From Candidatus Bathyarchaeota archaeon (GTDB lineage: Archaea; Thermoproteota; Bathyarchaeia; TCS64): DNA of 64,000 nt. Position 1 is the first letter of the stretch; each line of letters starts with the position of its first letter. The notes under the pieces were generated by a model. The model saw only the letters and a program-made list of their open reading frames with translations, made no database searches and was not told the origin of the DNA. The translations under genes and the position numbers were made by a program. Positions 1 through 8,065 of this stretch are shown here, piece after piece. The DNA is taken from assembly GCA_002726865.1 (NCBI GenBank), contig PBSW01000031.1, forward strand, positions 13,913 through 77,912, written 5' to 3'.

Positions 1-138
1 GGTCCCGATCCTGGCTATAATGTCGTAGACGCCATAAACCATGTGGGCCTCTTTGACCTCCTCGATCGCCTTTAAATCCTTTAGCACCTCGGTCTCCGAG
101 CCGATCTCGGCGTTTATTAGTACAAAAGCAGTCGCCAT
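1..138 (-). CDS. Lrp/AsnC ligand-binding (RAM) domain protein, cut by the window edge
   Basis: The first 46 codons of a minus-strand gene are visible and the frame is open to the window edge. It begins MATAFVLINAEIG, followed by a stretch containing EVLKDLKAIEEV and ending VYDIIARIGT. This is the beta-alpha-beta pattern of the Lrp/AsnC C-terminal ligand-binding domain, and there is no room for an N-terminal DNA-binding helix-turn-helix. Stand-alone archaeal proteins of this kind are about 75-80 residues and bind amino acids or modulate full-length Lrp regulators. GAGGT lies about 8 nt before the ATG as a ribosome binding site. The gene diverges from nnr across a 207 bp spacer. Confidence 0.75.
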   Translation of the reverse strand, partial: MATAFVLINAEIGSETEVLKDLKAIEEVKEAHMVYGVYDIIARIGT

Positions 139-345
139 AAGTTTACCTCAATTATTTTAATCTAACAGGAATACTTAACGTTTGCTAGCATCGAAGTTAA
201 CTAGAGTTTTCCCTTATTTCCGTGAAAAAACACAACAGATGTTCGTTGTTCAGAGGGAGTATACCGAATAAACCGGGGAAATTAAAGGCCTAGCCTTACG
301 CGAATCTTAAGAACCGGCAAGACTTGATGACAGACGGGAAAGGCA

Positions 346-1866
346 ATGCACCCAAACGGAACGTTTACCTCCCGTGAGATGAAGGCCGTGGAGATGAACT
401 CAGACTACCTCCAGGTCTCTAAGCTCCAACTCATGGAAAACGCTGGAAGTGCGGTTGCCTCCGCGATTATGATGCGCTACAGGAGGGAAACCAGCATTGA
501 CATCATCTGTGGCCTCGGGGGGAACGGGGGCGACGGATTCGTTGCCGCACGGCATCTTGCAGGTGCAGGATATATCCCCCGGGTCGTCCTCCTAGGCCAA
601 GCTAAAAATATTGGCTCCCTAGAAGCTCAGGTAAACTGGGACGCTCTCCAAGGAATGAGTGAAACAATCCGCATAATACAGGTAAGAGACTCAGCGGAGA
701 TTAGTGATCTCAAAGGAGACGTGATTGTTGATGCGCTAATCGGGACAGGGGGGATAGGAACACTGGCATCGCCTTACATGGAAATGGTTGAAGCCATCAA
801 TGCATCAAAGGGATACACGATAGCAGTGGACATCCCCACAGGCATCAATGCGGACACCGGAGAAGTCACGGGTAGTGCAGTTAAAGCTGACTTGACCATC
901 ACGTTCCACAGAAAGAAAAAGGGGCTCATGATCGCCCAAGAATATATAGGAGAACTTGAAACTGCGCCTATTGGGATCCCCCCTGAAGCGGAACTCTTTG
1001 CAGGACCAGGAGATGCATTCATTGCCACGAACAAACGTTCTCCAAACTCCCACAAGGGAGACCACGGCATCCTCCTCGTAATCGGCGGGAGTGAGACCTA
1101 TTCCGGGGCCCCTTCACTGGCCGCGATGGCTGCGTATGCGACAGGAGTAGACATTGTCTACATTGCAGCCCCCGAATCCGTTGCGTCTGTCATAGCTGGT
1201 TTCTCTCCAAGCTTAATCACAGTTAAGCTGAAGGGGTCTAGACTAAACTCTAGGAACGCTGAGAAGATAGGCGCCCTCTATACTAAAATCAATGCAGCAA
1301 TCATCGGTCCTGGCCTGGGACTCCACACAGAAACCAAGGAAGCCGTAATGGAGATAGTTACAGAGCTTGAGAGGGAGAAGATTCCAGTTCTTATCGATGC
1401 GGACGCTTTGAAAAGTTATCCGTTTAGGAGAGAGATTAAAACGGATGCAGTCTTCACCCCACACTCTAAAGAGTTCTGGATCCTAACTAAAAAGTCCCCC
1501 TCAGGGACTCTTGAAGAGAGAGGAGAGATGGTGAGGAAAGAGGCGGAGAGGCTAGGTGCCACGATACTTCTCAAGGGAAACATCGATATTGTGAGCAACG
1601 GATCATGTACGCGGTTCAATAGGACGGGGAATCCCGGAATGACAATCGGTGGAACAGGCGATGTCCTCTCTGGGATCTCGGGTGCATTCTTAGCCCAGAG
1701 AATACCGCCTCTAGAATCGGCAGTTGCCGCTGCTTTCATCAATGGGGTGGCAGGAGACATTGCCGTGAGAGAGAAGGGTTACCGTATAGAGCCCAGAGAT
1801 TTAATAGAAAAAATTCCTTATGTCATCGAGGATGCGCTCCAAGGACGTCTTAGAACCTCCTACTGA
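346..1866 (+). CDS. nnr: Bifunctional NAD(P)HX epimerase / ADP-dependent NAD(P)HX dehydratase
   Basis: This 506-residue protein repairs hydrated NADH and NADPH. The N-terminal YjeF_N half (about residues 1-215) epimerises R- to S-NAD(P)HX; it carries the glycine-rich GLGGNGGDG at 56-64 and ALIGTG near 133. The C-terminal carbohydrate-kinase-like half (about 230-500) is the ADP-dependent dehydratase, with the ribokinase-type anion hole GGTGDVLSGISG at 435-446. The length is typical of the fused archaeal and bacterial enzyme. The ATG is preceded by GGGAAAGG as a ribosome binding site. It is a single gene, diverging from the Lrp-type gene and followed by a hairpin and a gap holding a decayed gene. 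Confidence 0.95.
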   Translation: MHPNGTFTSREMKAVEMNSDYLQVSKLQLMENAGSAVASAIMMRYRRETSIDIICGLGGNGGDGFVAARHLAGAGYIPRVVLLGQAKNIGSLEAQVNWDALQGMSETIRIIQVRDSAEISDLKGDVIVDALIGTGGIGTLASPYMEMVEAINASKGYTIAVDIPTGINADTGEVTGSAVKADLTITFHRKKKGLMIAQEYIGELETAPIGIPPEAELFAGPGDAFIATNKRSPNSHKGDHGILLVIGGSETYSGAPSLAAMAAYATGVDIVYIAAPESVASVIAGFSPSLITVKLKGSRLNSRNAEKIGALYTKINAAIIGPGLGLHTETKEAVMEIVTELEREKIPVLIDADALKSYPFRREIKTDAVFTPHSKEFWILTKKSPSGTLEERGEMVRKEAERLGATILLKGNIDIVSNGSCTRFNRTGNPGMTIGGTGDVLSGISGAFLAQRIPPLESAVAAAFINGVAGDIAVREKGYRIEPRDLIEKIPYVIEDALQGRLRTSY

Positions 1867-1882
1867 TATAGAAATTTTTGTA

Positions 1883-1910
1883 GGAGCCGTTTTTTCGCTC
1901 CAATATTTTT
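1883..1910 (+). terminator. Possible terminator after nnr
   Basis: Five-base arms GGAGC (1883-1887) and GCTCC (1897-1901) enclose a loop containing six T, and a second T-rich run follows (AATATTTTT). Archaeal termination relies mainly on T-runs, so the T stretches 20-45 bp after the nnr stop are the stronger part of the evidence. The hairpin may be incidental. Confidence 0.4.
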
Positions 1911-2000
1911 CAAAGGTTCAACAGGACACCCATTCAGGTGACTGTAAATATCTAAAGGGTGTTAGGCTCAAAAGAGAAGAACAGGGCATCCACTTAAATT

Positions 2001-2190
2001 TCAGTAGGAGCAGCTTGAGGCGGCCTCTAACTCCATAAGGGCTCCCGTCTTTTTGAAGTAGCTAAGTACGTCTTCTCTATTCTTGTTTAGATCGTACTAG
2101 CTGCTTGTCCTCTTATCGTTCATATCTTCTCCGGGTCGATTTCCATAATGAGAACCTGCTGGATGTGCGCGTCCAGAACCATCTGCAAGG
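2001..2190 (-). pseudogene. Decayed gene fragment, unrecognised
   Basis: Two minus-strand frames join into protein-like sequence: one reads MVLDAHIQQVLIMEIDPEKI and stops, and the next frame continues as NDKRTSS, an in-frame stop, then YDLNKNREDVLSYFKKTGAL and a final stop at 2001. Codon choice and amino-acid composition look like a former C-terminal coding region with at least one frameshift and one nonsense mutation. I do not recognise the family. The rest of the 1867-2542 gap shows no other open gene, only a short 16-codon open frame at about 2457-2507. Confidence 0.3.
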
Positions 2191-2542
2191 GATTCTAGAA
2201 ATTGCAGAATTAAACGTGACTCAATTAGGTAAATAATTCGCTTAGATCAATGTTTAAGAGTGAAGATAAGTTAAATCACTATCAAAGTGAATGCCTCTAA
2301 TTACCCTTATTCATGCCACCATACATGAAAAGGAGGTCAAAAAGAGAATAATTAAGACCATAACTTAGAACCAGAGATTAAGGGTGTATCAGCTAGAGAC
2401 AATAAACACATATAAAGAAGCCTTCGTTTTAGATCATTGGTTCTGAAGGGGTTCTATGAAATTTGCCGGACTGGATGAAAAAATTATCACCGTAGCCCCT
2501 TCGTGAGATATACTTAGGATAGTAAGTCAAGGGTTCCCAGAT

Positions 2543-3499
2543 ATGGCCCTAAGGCAAGCAGAGGATGGGAGTAGTGACTTGATCAAAAGTGAGAAAATAA
2601 CGGGTTGCCAAGAGTGCGGCAAAAGTAATCTGTTCCAGGACAATGAGGCGGGGGAGCTTATCTGTCAAAGTTGTGGCATGGTCGTTTCATCCGAACTATT
2701 CGACCACGGGCCAGAGTGGAGAGCCTTCAACCTCGAGCAACGGGAGAAAAGGACCAGGGTGGGTGCACCCTTAACATGGACGATCCACGACAAGGGTCTC
2801 TCAACCATCATAGACTGGACAGGGAGAGACATTTACGGTCGAGGGCTTAGGCCTGAGCAGAGGGCACAAGCGTATCGCCTCAGGAAATGGAACCGACGGT
2901 CCAAGGTGTCTGGGGCCAGCGAGAGGAACCTCGCGTATGCCCTCTCAGAGTTGACAAAGATATCGTACAAGCTTAATTTGCCTAAAAACGTCCTCGAAAC
3001 TGCTTCAGTGATCTACCGCCAAGTCGTAGGGAAACGACTCATAAGGGGACGCTCAATCCAGGGAGTGGCAGCAGCATCTATTTACATGGCATGCCGTCAA
3101 TGCAAGGTGATCCGTACCCTCGAGGAAGTAGGAAAAGCCTCGAACATCTCGAAGAAAGAGAGCGGTCGCAACTATAGATTTCTCCTTCGAAAGCTTGAGA
3201 CCCGAGTTCCCCCAGTGGAAGCAAAGAGTTATGTCTCCAAATTTGTGAACCAGCTTATTCTCTCTGGGAGTGTCGAGAACCTCGCGATGAAAATATTGAC
3301 GCAGGCTTCGGAGATGAGACTAACGAGCGGCAGAGGGCCGGCTGGGATCGCAGCGGCCGCAACCTATATCGCTAGTCTCCTTACGGATGAGCGCCGCACT
3401 CAGGGTGAGATCGCCAGGGGCGCCCAGGTAACTGAGGTCACCATCAGGAACAGGTACAAGGAACTCACCCAGAAACTCACAATCAAGATGGACCTGTAG
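2543..3499 (+). CDS. tfb: Transcription initiation factor IIB (TFB)
   Basis: TFB bridges TBP-bound promoter DNA and RNA polymerase. The N-terminal zinc ribbon is complete, with Cys22, Cys25, Cys41 and Cys44. Then come the B-reader/linker region with ERNLAYALSELTKI near residue 130 and two cyclin-fold repeats (about 115-210 and 215-310), each with the typical AAASIYMACR / AAAATYIASL helix. The 318-residue length is normal. A TATA-like GATATACTTA at about 2507-2516 lies some 30 bp before the ATG, and no clear ribosome binding site is present, so the mRNA may be leaderless. TFB copies often occur as paralogues in archaea; whether this is the only one cannot be seen here. Confidence 0.97.
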   Translation: MALRQAEDGSSDLIKSEKITGCQECGKSNLFQDNEAGELICQSCGMVVSSELFDHGPEWRAFNLEQREKRTRVGAPLTWTIHDKGLSTIIDWTGRDIYGRGLRPEQRAQAYRLRKWNRRSKVSGASERNLAYALSELTKISYKLNLPKNVLETASVIYRQVVGKRLIRGRSIQGVAAASIYMACRQCKVIRTLEEVGKASNISKKESGRNYRFLLRKLETRVPPVEAKSYVSKFVNQLILSGSVENLAMKILTQASEMRLTSGRGPAGIAAAATYIASLLTDERRTQGEIARGAQVTEVTIRNRYKELTQKLTIKMDL

Positions 3500-3512
3500 C
3501 CCCATTAAGTCT

Positions 3513-3540
3513 AGGCTGATTAGCCTCTTTTCCTTTTTTG
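3513..3540 (+). terminator. Terminator after tfb
   Basis: A 5-bp stem, AGGCT (3513-3517) with AGCCT (3522-3526), has a 4-nt loop and is followed directly by CTTTTCCTTTTTT. Its place 14 bp after the tfb stop, together with the T-run, makes it the likely terminator. Confidence 0.55.
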
Positions 3541-3566
3541 AAAACGTGAATAGATTGGTTTGTAAG

Positions 3567-4017
3567 TTAGGGGTCGAACTCGTCGCACACCCGTTCGAGC
3601 CAGTACTGATGCTTCCTTTTTTCCTGGCGGGAGGCCTCAAACATCCCACCTATCAGCTTTCCCTCAAAGTCTCCTAATTGCCTTAAGCAATAGTTGGGGG
3701 TTTCTTTCTCCAGTTGTGCCTTGAAGCGTAGGAACTGCTCATAGTCTGCTCCAGGAGAGAGGTAAGCACCGCTTTAGGTTTCCGCTGTTTCCATGTCAAT
3801 GACCCTGTAGTGCAAGGACCCTATCCTGGCAATCTTCTCCGGTTGGTCCTAGCCTCGGCGAGTTCCTCTTGGGGGCACTCCTCGATCTCCAATAGTTCCT
3901 TGAGGACCACCTTTGAACTTGGGTTCTGAAGCTCGTTTATCGTGGTAGGTATGGCTGGATAAGCTGTTCAGCTATTATCACTGCGATGCTAAAGACGATC
4001 TCAACAGTCCACTTAGT
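3567..4017 (-). pseudogene. Decayed gene, at least three lesions, family not recognised
   Basis: On the minus strand the gap between tfb and nfnB reads as one protein broken by frame changes. From the upstream end it runs TKWTVEIVFSIAVIIAEQLI, a frame change, then AIPTTINELQNPSSKVVLKE and LLEIEECPQEELAEA, another frame change, RIGSLHYRVIDMETAET, an in-frame TAA, then GAYLSPGADYEQFLRFKAQL and finally FEASRQEKRKHQYWLERVCD ending EFDP and a natural stop at 3567. The last 65 codons are free of stops and strongly protein-like. No functional start was found. I do not recognise the family; the charged, Trp/Tyr-rich C-terminus gives no safe clue. Confidence 0.55.
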
Positions 4018-4096
4018 CAATTATATGTTCAAGATTATTCTTCTAGGATAGTAAAATGTTGAAAACCCCGCCAATGGTCTTTTTTCGTGGGATGGG

Positions 4097-5467
4097 TCAA
4101 CCATCACGCTTAGACATGATATATTCGTGTATTGCGTTCGCCGCATTTTTGCCGGCTCCCATCGCGCTGATGACAGTGGCTGCCCCGCTAACGACGTCAC
4201 CTCCCGCGTAGATGCCCTCTATATTGGTCTGCATCGTATCCTCATCGACGACCAATGTGTTCCGCCGGGTTGTCGCGAGCCCCTCCGTGGTCTGCTGGAT
4301 GATGGGGTTTGGTGTCTGGCCGATGGCGATGACTACTGTGTCAACATTAAGAAGGAACTCAGAGCCTTCTATTGGCACCGGCCTCCTTCTGCCGGACTCG
4401 TCAGGCTCCCCAAGCTCCATCCGGATGAGCTCAATTTGTTTAACCTGGTTCTTGTCGTCGCCGATGAACCTAACGGGGTTGGTCAGTAATTTGAACTCGA
4501 CTCCCTCCTCCTCGGCGTTCTCTATTTCCTCATGCCTTGCAGGGAGCTCCTCCATACCCCTCCGGTAGACGATGTAGACTTTCTCTGTCCCCATCCTTAA
4601 AGCCGAGCGGATAGCATCCATCGCAACGTTGCCCCCTCCTATAACCGCCACGACCTTCCCCATATCAAGCGGAGTGTCGTACTCGGGGAAACGGTAGGCC
4701 TTCATGAGGTTGATCCGAATGAGGAATTCGTTCGCGGAATAGATTCCGTTCAAGTTCTCCCCAGGGATTTGCATAAACCGGGGTAAACCAGCGCCGCTCC
4801 CGATGAAGATCGCGTCAAAGCCGAGTTCAAACAGCTCTGAGACGGTGTGGAGCATTCCGATCATGGAATCAAGATGGATCTTAACACCGAGCTTTTTTAC
4901 GTACTCAACTTCGGCCTGCACAATCTCCTTGGGCAGCCTGAATTGGGGGATACCGTACATCAGCACACCACCGGCAGTGTGAAGAGCCTCAAAGATCTCG
5001 ACCCCATGTCCTTTTTTTACTAGTTCCGCGGCTAATGTAAGGCCAGCGGGGCCTCCTCCTACAACGGCCACTCTCCCCCCGGAGTTCTCGACTATGGGGG
5101 GTATATCCGTGCCATTCTGTCTCTCCCAGTCGGCAACGAACCTCTCTAGACGACCAATAGAGACAGGATCTCCACGGTATTTCAGGATACATTTAAACTG
5201 GCACTGATCCTCTTGAGGGCAGACCCGCCCACAGACTGCAGGGAGTGCATTCCTTTCCTTGATCCTCTTAATGGCCTCATCGAACTTTTTCTCCTTGACG
5301 AACGCAATGAACCCAGCGATGTCGATGCCTACGGGACATCCCTTAACGCACTGGGGATTGGGGCAGGTGAGGCACCGCTTCGCCTCCTCGACAGCCATCT
5401 TCTCGGTGTAGCCAATCGCCACCTCCTCGAAGTTTCGAATCCTCTCCTCTAGAGGCTGCTTAGGCAT
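4097..5467 (-). CDS. nfnB: NADH-dependent ferredoxin:NADP+ oxidoreductase large subunit (NfnB / GltD-like)
   Basis: This FAD- and iron-sulfur-containing subunit belongs to the GltD-like family that includes NfnB and sulfide dehydrogenase alpha. In the longest frame (TTG at 5485, 462 residues) two cysteine groups bind [4Fe-4S] clusters: C38, C41, C46, C50 and C85, C89, C95, C99. An FAD Rossmann motif VAVVGGGPAGLTLA (near 140) and an NADPH motif VVAVIGGGNVAMDA (near 278) follow. I place the start at the ATG at 5467 because GAGGTCAG sits just before it; the TTG lies inside the frame without a comparable site. It is 29 bp after nfnA, so one operon. With the FAD/2Fe-2S partner it can couple NADH, NADPH and ferredoxin. 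A role as homotetrameric glutamate synthase is the alternative, but the partner gene argues for Nfn. Confidence 0.88.
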   Translation of the reverse strand: MPKQPLEERIRNFEEVAIGYTEKMAVEEAKRCLTCPNPQCVKGCPVGIDIAGFIAFVKEKKFDEAIKRIKERNALPAVCGRVCPQEDQCQFKCILKYRGDPVSIGRLERFVADWERQNGTDIPPIVENSGGRVAVVGGGPAGLTLAAELVKKGHGVEIFEALHTAGGVLMYGIPQFRLPKEIVQAEVEYVKKLGVKIHLDSMIGMLHTVSELFELGFDAIFIGSGAGLPRFMQIPGENLNGIYSANEFLIRINLMKAYRFPEYDTPLDMGKVVAVIGGGNVAMDAIRSALRMGTEKVYIVYRRGMEELPARHEEIENAEEEGVEFKLLTNPVRFIGDDKNQVKQIELIRMELGEPDESGRRRPVPIEGSEFLLNVDTVVIAIGQTPNPIIQQTTEGLATTRRNTLVVDEDTMQTNIEGIYAGGDVVSGAATVISAMGAGKNAANAIHEYIMSKRDG

Positions 5468-5496
5468 CCTGACCTCAGGCTTCAAGTTCGCCAGTG

Positions 5497-6312
5497 TTAA
5501 GCCTCCTCGCTTAGGACCATGCAGATCTTCTCGTGAGGGGTATAGACCTTCATCCGTGAGGAAAGCTGGTTGTAGTCAACCTGATGGCCGTCGAAGTCAG
5601 GGCCGTCAACACAAGCGAATTTGGTCTCGCCTCCAACGGTAACCCTGCAAGCCCCGCACATCCCCATGCCGTCTACCATGATGGGAAAGAGGTTCACCGA
5701 AGTTGGTATACCAAAGGGTTTAGTCATGTCCGCAATCATCCTTTGCATCGATGTGGGGCCTATAGTGAACACGTGATTGTATGAAGACTCCTCAAAGAGG
5801 CCCTCCAAGAAGCCTAGGCCCGTGTACTCTAATCTCCCGTCGTCGGTGGACACATACAGCTCATCAGCGATCTTTCTGGCCTCCTCAACGAAGAAGAGAT
5901 GATCCTCGCTCCTAGCCCCAAGGACGATAACGACCTCGTTCCCGAGCGCTTTAAGATCCATAGCGTGATAGAGGAGGGCTCCGATAAAGGTGCCTCCACC
6001 CACGCACATAACCTTGCCGAAGTTCTCCATCGGGGCCGGTTTTCCCAAGGGCGCCGCGAAATTGAGGATCTCATCCCCTTCCTCTAGTCTCCCCAACTGA
6101 ATTGAGGACTTTCCGACCTCCGCGAAGACGAGGGAAACCGTCCCTTTCTTTGGATCACTCCCGGCTAGCGTGATAGGGACCCTCTCGCCCTTCTCGTGGG
6201 TCCTGAGAATCGCGAACTGCCCCGGGCGGGCCTTTTTGGCAACTGCTGGGGCTTCCACCTCAAACAGCTTTACATTAGAGGTGAGAACCACCTTTGAGAC
6301 AATCTTTGACAT
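5497..6312 (-). CDS. nfnA: Ferredoxin:NADP+ oxidoreductase small subunit (NfnA / sulfide dehydrogenase beta)
   Basis: This 271-residue protein has the ferredoxin-NADP reductase fold: an N-terminal FAD-binding barrel beginning with the segment containing KARPGQFAILR and RVPITLAGSD, then an NAD(P)-binding part with VMCVGGGTFIGALLYHA (near 101-117). A C-terminal [2Fe-2S] site has C219, C222 and C234 in MCGAC...FACVDGPDF. This is the usual build of NfnA/SudB, which binds NADH and passes electrons to NfnB. It is the first gene of the nfnAB pair, and glutamate dehydrogenase lies 245 bp upstream on the same strand. The 2Fe-2S cysteines distinguish it from plain dihydroorotate dehydrogenase PyrK, to which it is related. 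Confidence 0.88.
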   Translation of the reverse strand: MSKIVSKVVLTSNVKLFEVEAPAVAKKARPGQFAILRTHEKGERVPITLAGSDPKKGTVSLVFAEVGKSSIQLGRLEEGDEILNFAAPLGKPAPMENFGKVMCVGGGTFIGALLYHAMDLKALGNEVVIVLGARSEDHLFFVEEARKIADELYVSTDDGRLEYTGLGFLEGLFEESSYNHVFTIGPTSMQRMIADMTKPFGIPTSVNLFPIMVDGMGMCGACRVTVGGETKFACVDGPDFDGHQVDYNQLSSRMKVYTPHEKICMVLSEEA

Positions 6313-6381
6313 TTTTGAAGCCCTTGATGAATCCTAAATCAATTGAAAGGGTTATTAATAAAATTGAGGTCAGAAAATGAT

Positions 6382-6420
6382 GGCCTGTGAGGCCTATGGA
6401 TATTTCCCCTGAAAAGGGGA
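6382..6420. other. Two adjacent small inverted repeats between gdhA and nfnA
   Basis: GGCC-TGTGA-GGCC (6382-6394) is followed by TCCCC-TGAAAA-GGGGA (6405-6420). They lie between the gdhA stop and the nfnA start, both on the minus strand. They may be part of a gdhA terminator or the nfnA leader. The arms are short, so the function is uncertain. Confidence 0.3.
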
Positions 6421-6557
6421 TATAACCTTATACTTGGGAAAAGCCGAATATTTTGGAGATTCGGGAGGAAAAAACTCGAAGCGGGGAGATCTCGTCCTCA
6501 TTACCCCATAGAGTACAAAAAAGTAGAGTCATTCCCCTCTCACAATCATATCGCCAT

Positions 6558-7904
6558 CTAGGATAGGTATCCTTGGGAGACCATAGCATTGGCGATCTTA
6601 AGGAAGCCCGTGATATTTGCGCCGAGAACATAGTTACCCGATTCACCAAAGATCTTGGAAGTCTCGTATGCAGCCGTGTGGATGTTCACCATTATCTGGT
6701 GAAGCCTAGCATCGACCTCCTCCCTGCTCCAAAAGTATCTCTGGCTGTTTTGGGCCATCTCGAGACCGGAGGTCGCGACGCCTCCAGCGTTGGAGGCTTT
6801 TCCAGGGCTGTAGAGGACATTGTTCTCGAGGAAGATATTGATACCCTTTAGGGTGGTAGGCATGTTGGCTCCCTCGCCCACGGCTAGCACCCCGCAATCC
6901 ACAAGGGTCTGGGCGTCCTTTTCATCCAGTTCGTTCTGGGTGGCGCAAGGCAATGCGATATCACACTTGTATACCCATGGGTTTCCCCCTGCGATGTACT
7001 CTTCGTTGTACTTTTCGGCGAAATCTTTAATCCTTCCTCTCTTGACGTTCTTAAGCTCCATGATATAGTCCCACTGGTCACGCGTGATCCCTTCAGGCAC
7101 GTAGACGCAACCGCTGGAGTCGCTCAGCGTAACGACCCGGGCTCCGATCTGAAGACACTTGTCAGCAGCGTACTGAGCGACGTTACCTGAGCCAGAGATA
7201 GTGACAACCTTGCCCTTCATATCTTCGCCTTTCGTCTTGAGCATTTCCTGAACGAAGTAGACGTCACCATAGCCAGTAGCCTCTGGCCTGATGAGGCTCC
7301 CTCCGTAGTTAGATCCTTTACCGGTGAAGGCAGCAGTGCCGTGGATGTTTGTGATCTTCCTAAAGGAACCGTATAAGTAGCCGATCTCGCGCCCCCCTAC
7401 GCCGATGTCACCCGCGGGGACGTCAACGAACTGGCCGATGTGCCGGTGCATCTCAAGCATAAAACTGTGGCAAAAACGTTCAACCTCCGCATCGGTCTTA
7501 TCCTTTGGGTCAAAGTCTGAGCCACCCTTTCCACCACCCATAGGGAGGCCGGTGAGGCTGTTCTTAAAGCTCTGCTCGAAGCCCAGGAACTTGATGAGAC
7601 CAAGAACGACTGTTGGGTGGAACCTGAGACCACCCTTGTAAGGTCCTATAGCGGAATTATATTGGACCCTAAAGCCCCTATTAACCTGGATTTCGCCCTC
7701 CTTGTCCTCCCAGGTGACGCGGAACTGAACTACCCTCTCCGGCTCGACTATTCTCTCTAGGATCTTATATTTCTCGTAATGGGGATATTTTTTAATTGCA
7801 GGCGAAATAGTATCAAGAACCTCATAGACTGCTTGATGAAAGACCCTTTGACCGGGGTCATTCTCGACCACGCTATTGTAAACTTTCTCAGCGTAACTGT
7901 TCAA
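6558..7904 (-). CDS. gdhA: NADP-type glutamate dehydrogenase, bacterial hexameric family
   Basis: It catalyses reversible oxidative deamination of glutamate to 2-oxoglutarate and ammonia. Of the 448 residues, the N-terminal half has YNSAIGPYKGGLRFHP (near 82-97) and the catalytic Lys126 in PMGGGKGG, followed by VDVPAGDIGVGGREIG. The second half has the nucleotide-binding GSGNVAQYAADK. Length and sequence match the E. coli GdhA type rather than the roughly 415-residue type usual in archaea. The start must be TTG at 7904, because an in-frame TGA lies just upstream. A strong TATA box precedes it. It probably acquired a bacterial-type gene at some time (inference). Its product feeds reductant to the adjacent NfnAB. 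Confidence 0.95.
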   Translation of the reverse strand: MNSYAEKVYNSVVENDPGQRVFHQAVYEVLDTISPAIKKYPHYEKYKILERIVEPERVVQFRVTWEDKEGEIQVNRGFRVQYNSAIGPYKGGLRFHPTVVLGLIKFLGFEQSFKNSLTGLPMGGGKGGSDFDPKDKTDAEVERFCHSFMLEMHRHIGQFVDVPAGDIGVGGREIGYLYGSFRKITNIHGTAAFTGKGSNYGGSLIRPEATGYGDVYFVQEMLKTKGEDMKGKVVTISGSGNVAQYAADKCLQIGARVVTLSDSSGCVYVPEGITRDQWDYIMELKNVKRGRIKDFAEKYNEEYIAGGNPWVYKCDIALPCATQNELDEKDAQTLVDCGVLAVGEGANMPTTLKGINIFLENNVLYSPGKASNAGGVATSGLEMAQNSQRYFWSREEVDARLHQIMVNIHTAAYETSKIFGESGNYVLGANITGFLKIANAMVSQGYLS

Positions 7905-7944
7905 AGTTCATCACATCGTAAATAGGATAGGGAAGCCCACGTTT

Positions 7945-7962
7945 ACTATATATGTTTTTTCC
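7945..7962 (-). promoter_or_regulatory. BRE/TATA promoter of gdhA
   Basis: On the minus strand the sequence reads CCGGAAAAAACATATATAGT, an A-rich BRE-like stretch followed by TATATA. It lies about 45 bp before the TTG start, giving an expected transcription start some 20 nt upstream of the gene. This is the clearest archaeal promoter in the first 10 kb. Confidence 0.6.
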
Positions 7963-8065
7963 GGTTAGATGGAATCCAATATTTGTTACATAAATACTAC
8001 AAAATGGTTTAGATAAATAGTGATTATCTTGATCATGGAAATTTTGTCATAACTATACCTAGATG

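Noticed and set aside
2457..2507. 16-codon open frame upstream of tfb as a leader peptide
   Set aside because: It is short, has no ribosome binding site and lies upstream of the likely tfb promoter, so it probably has no role.
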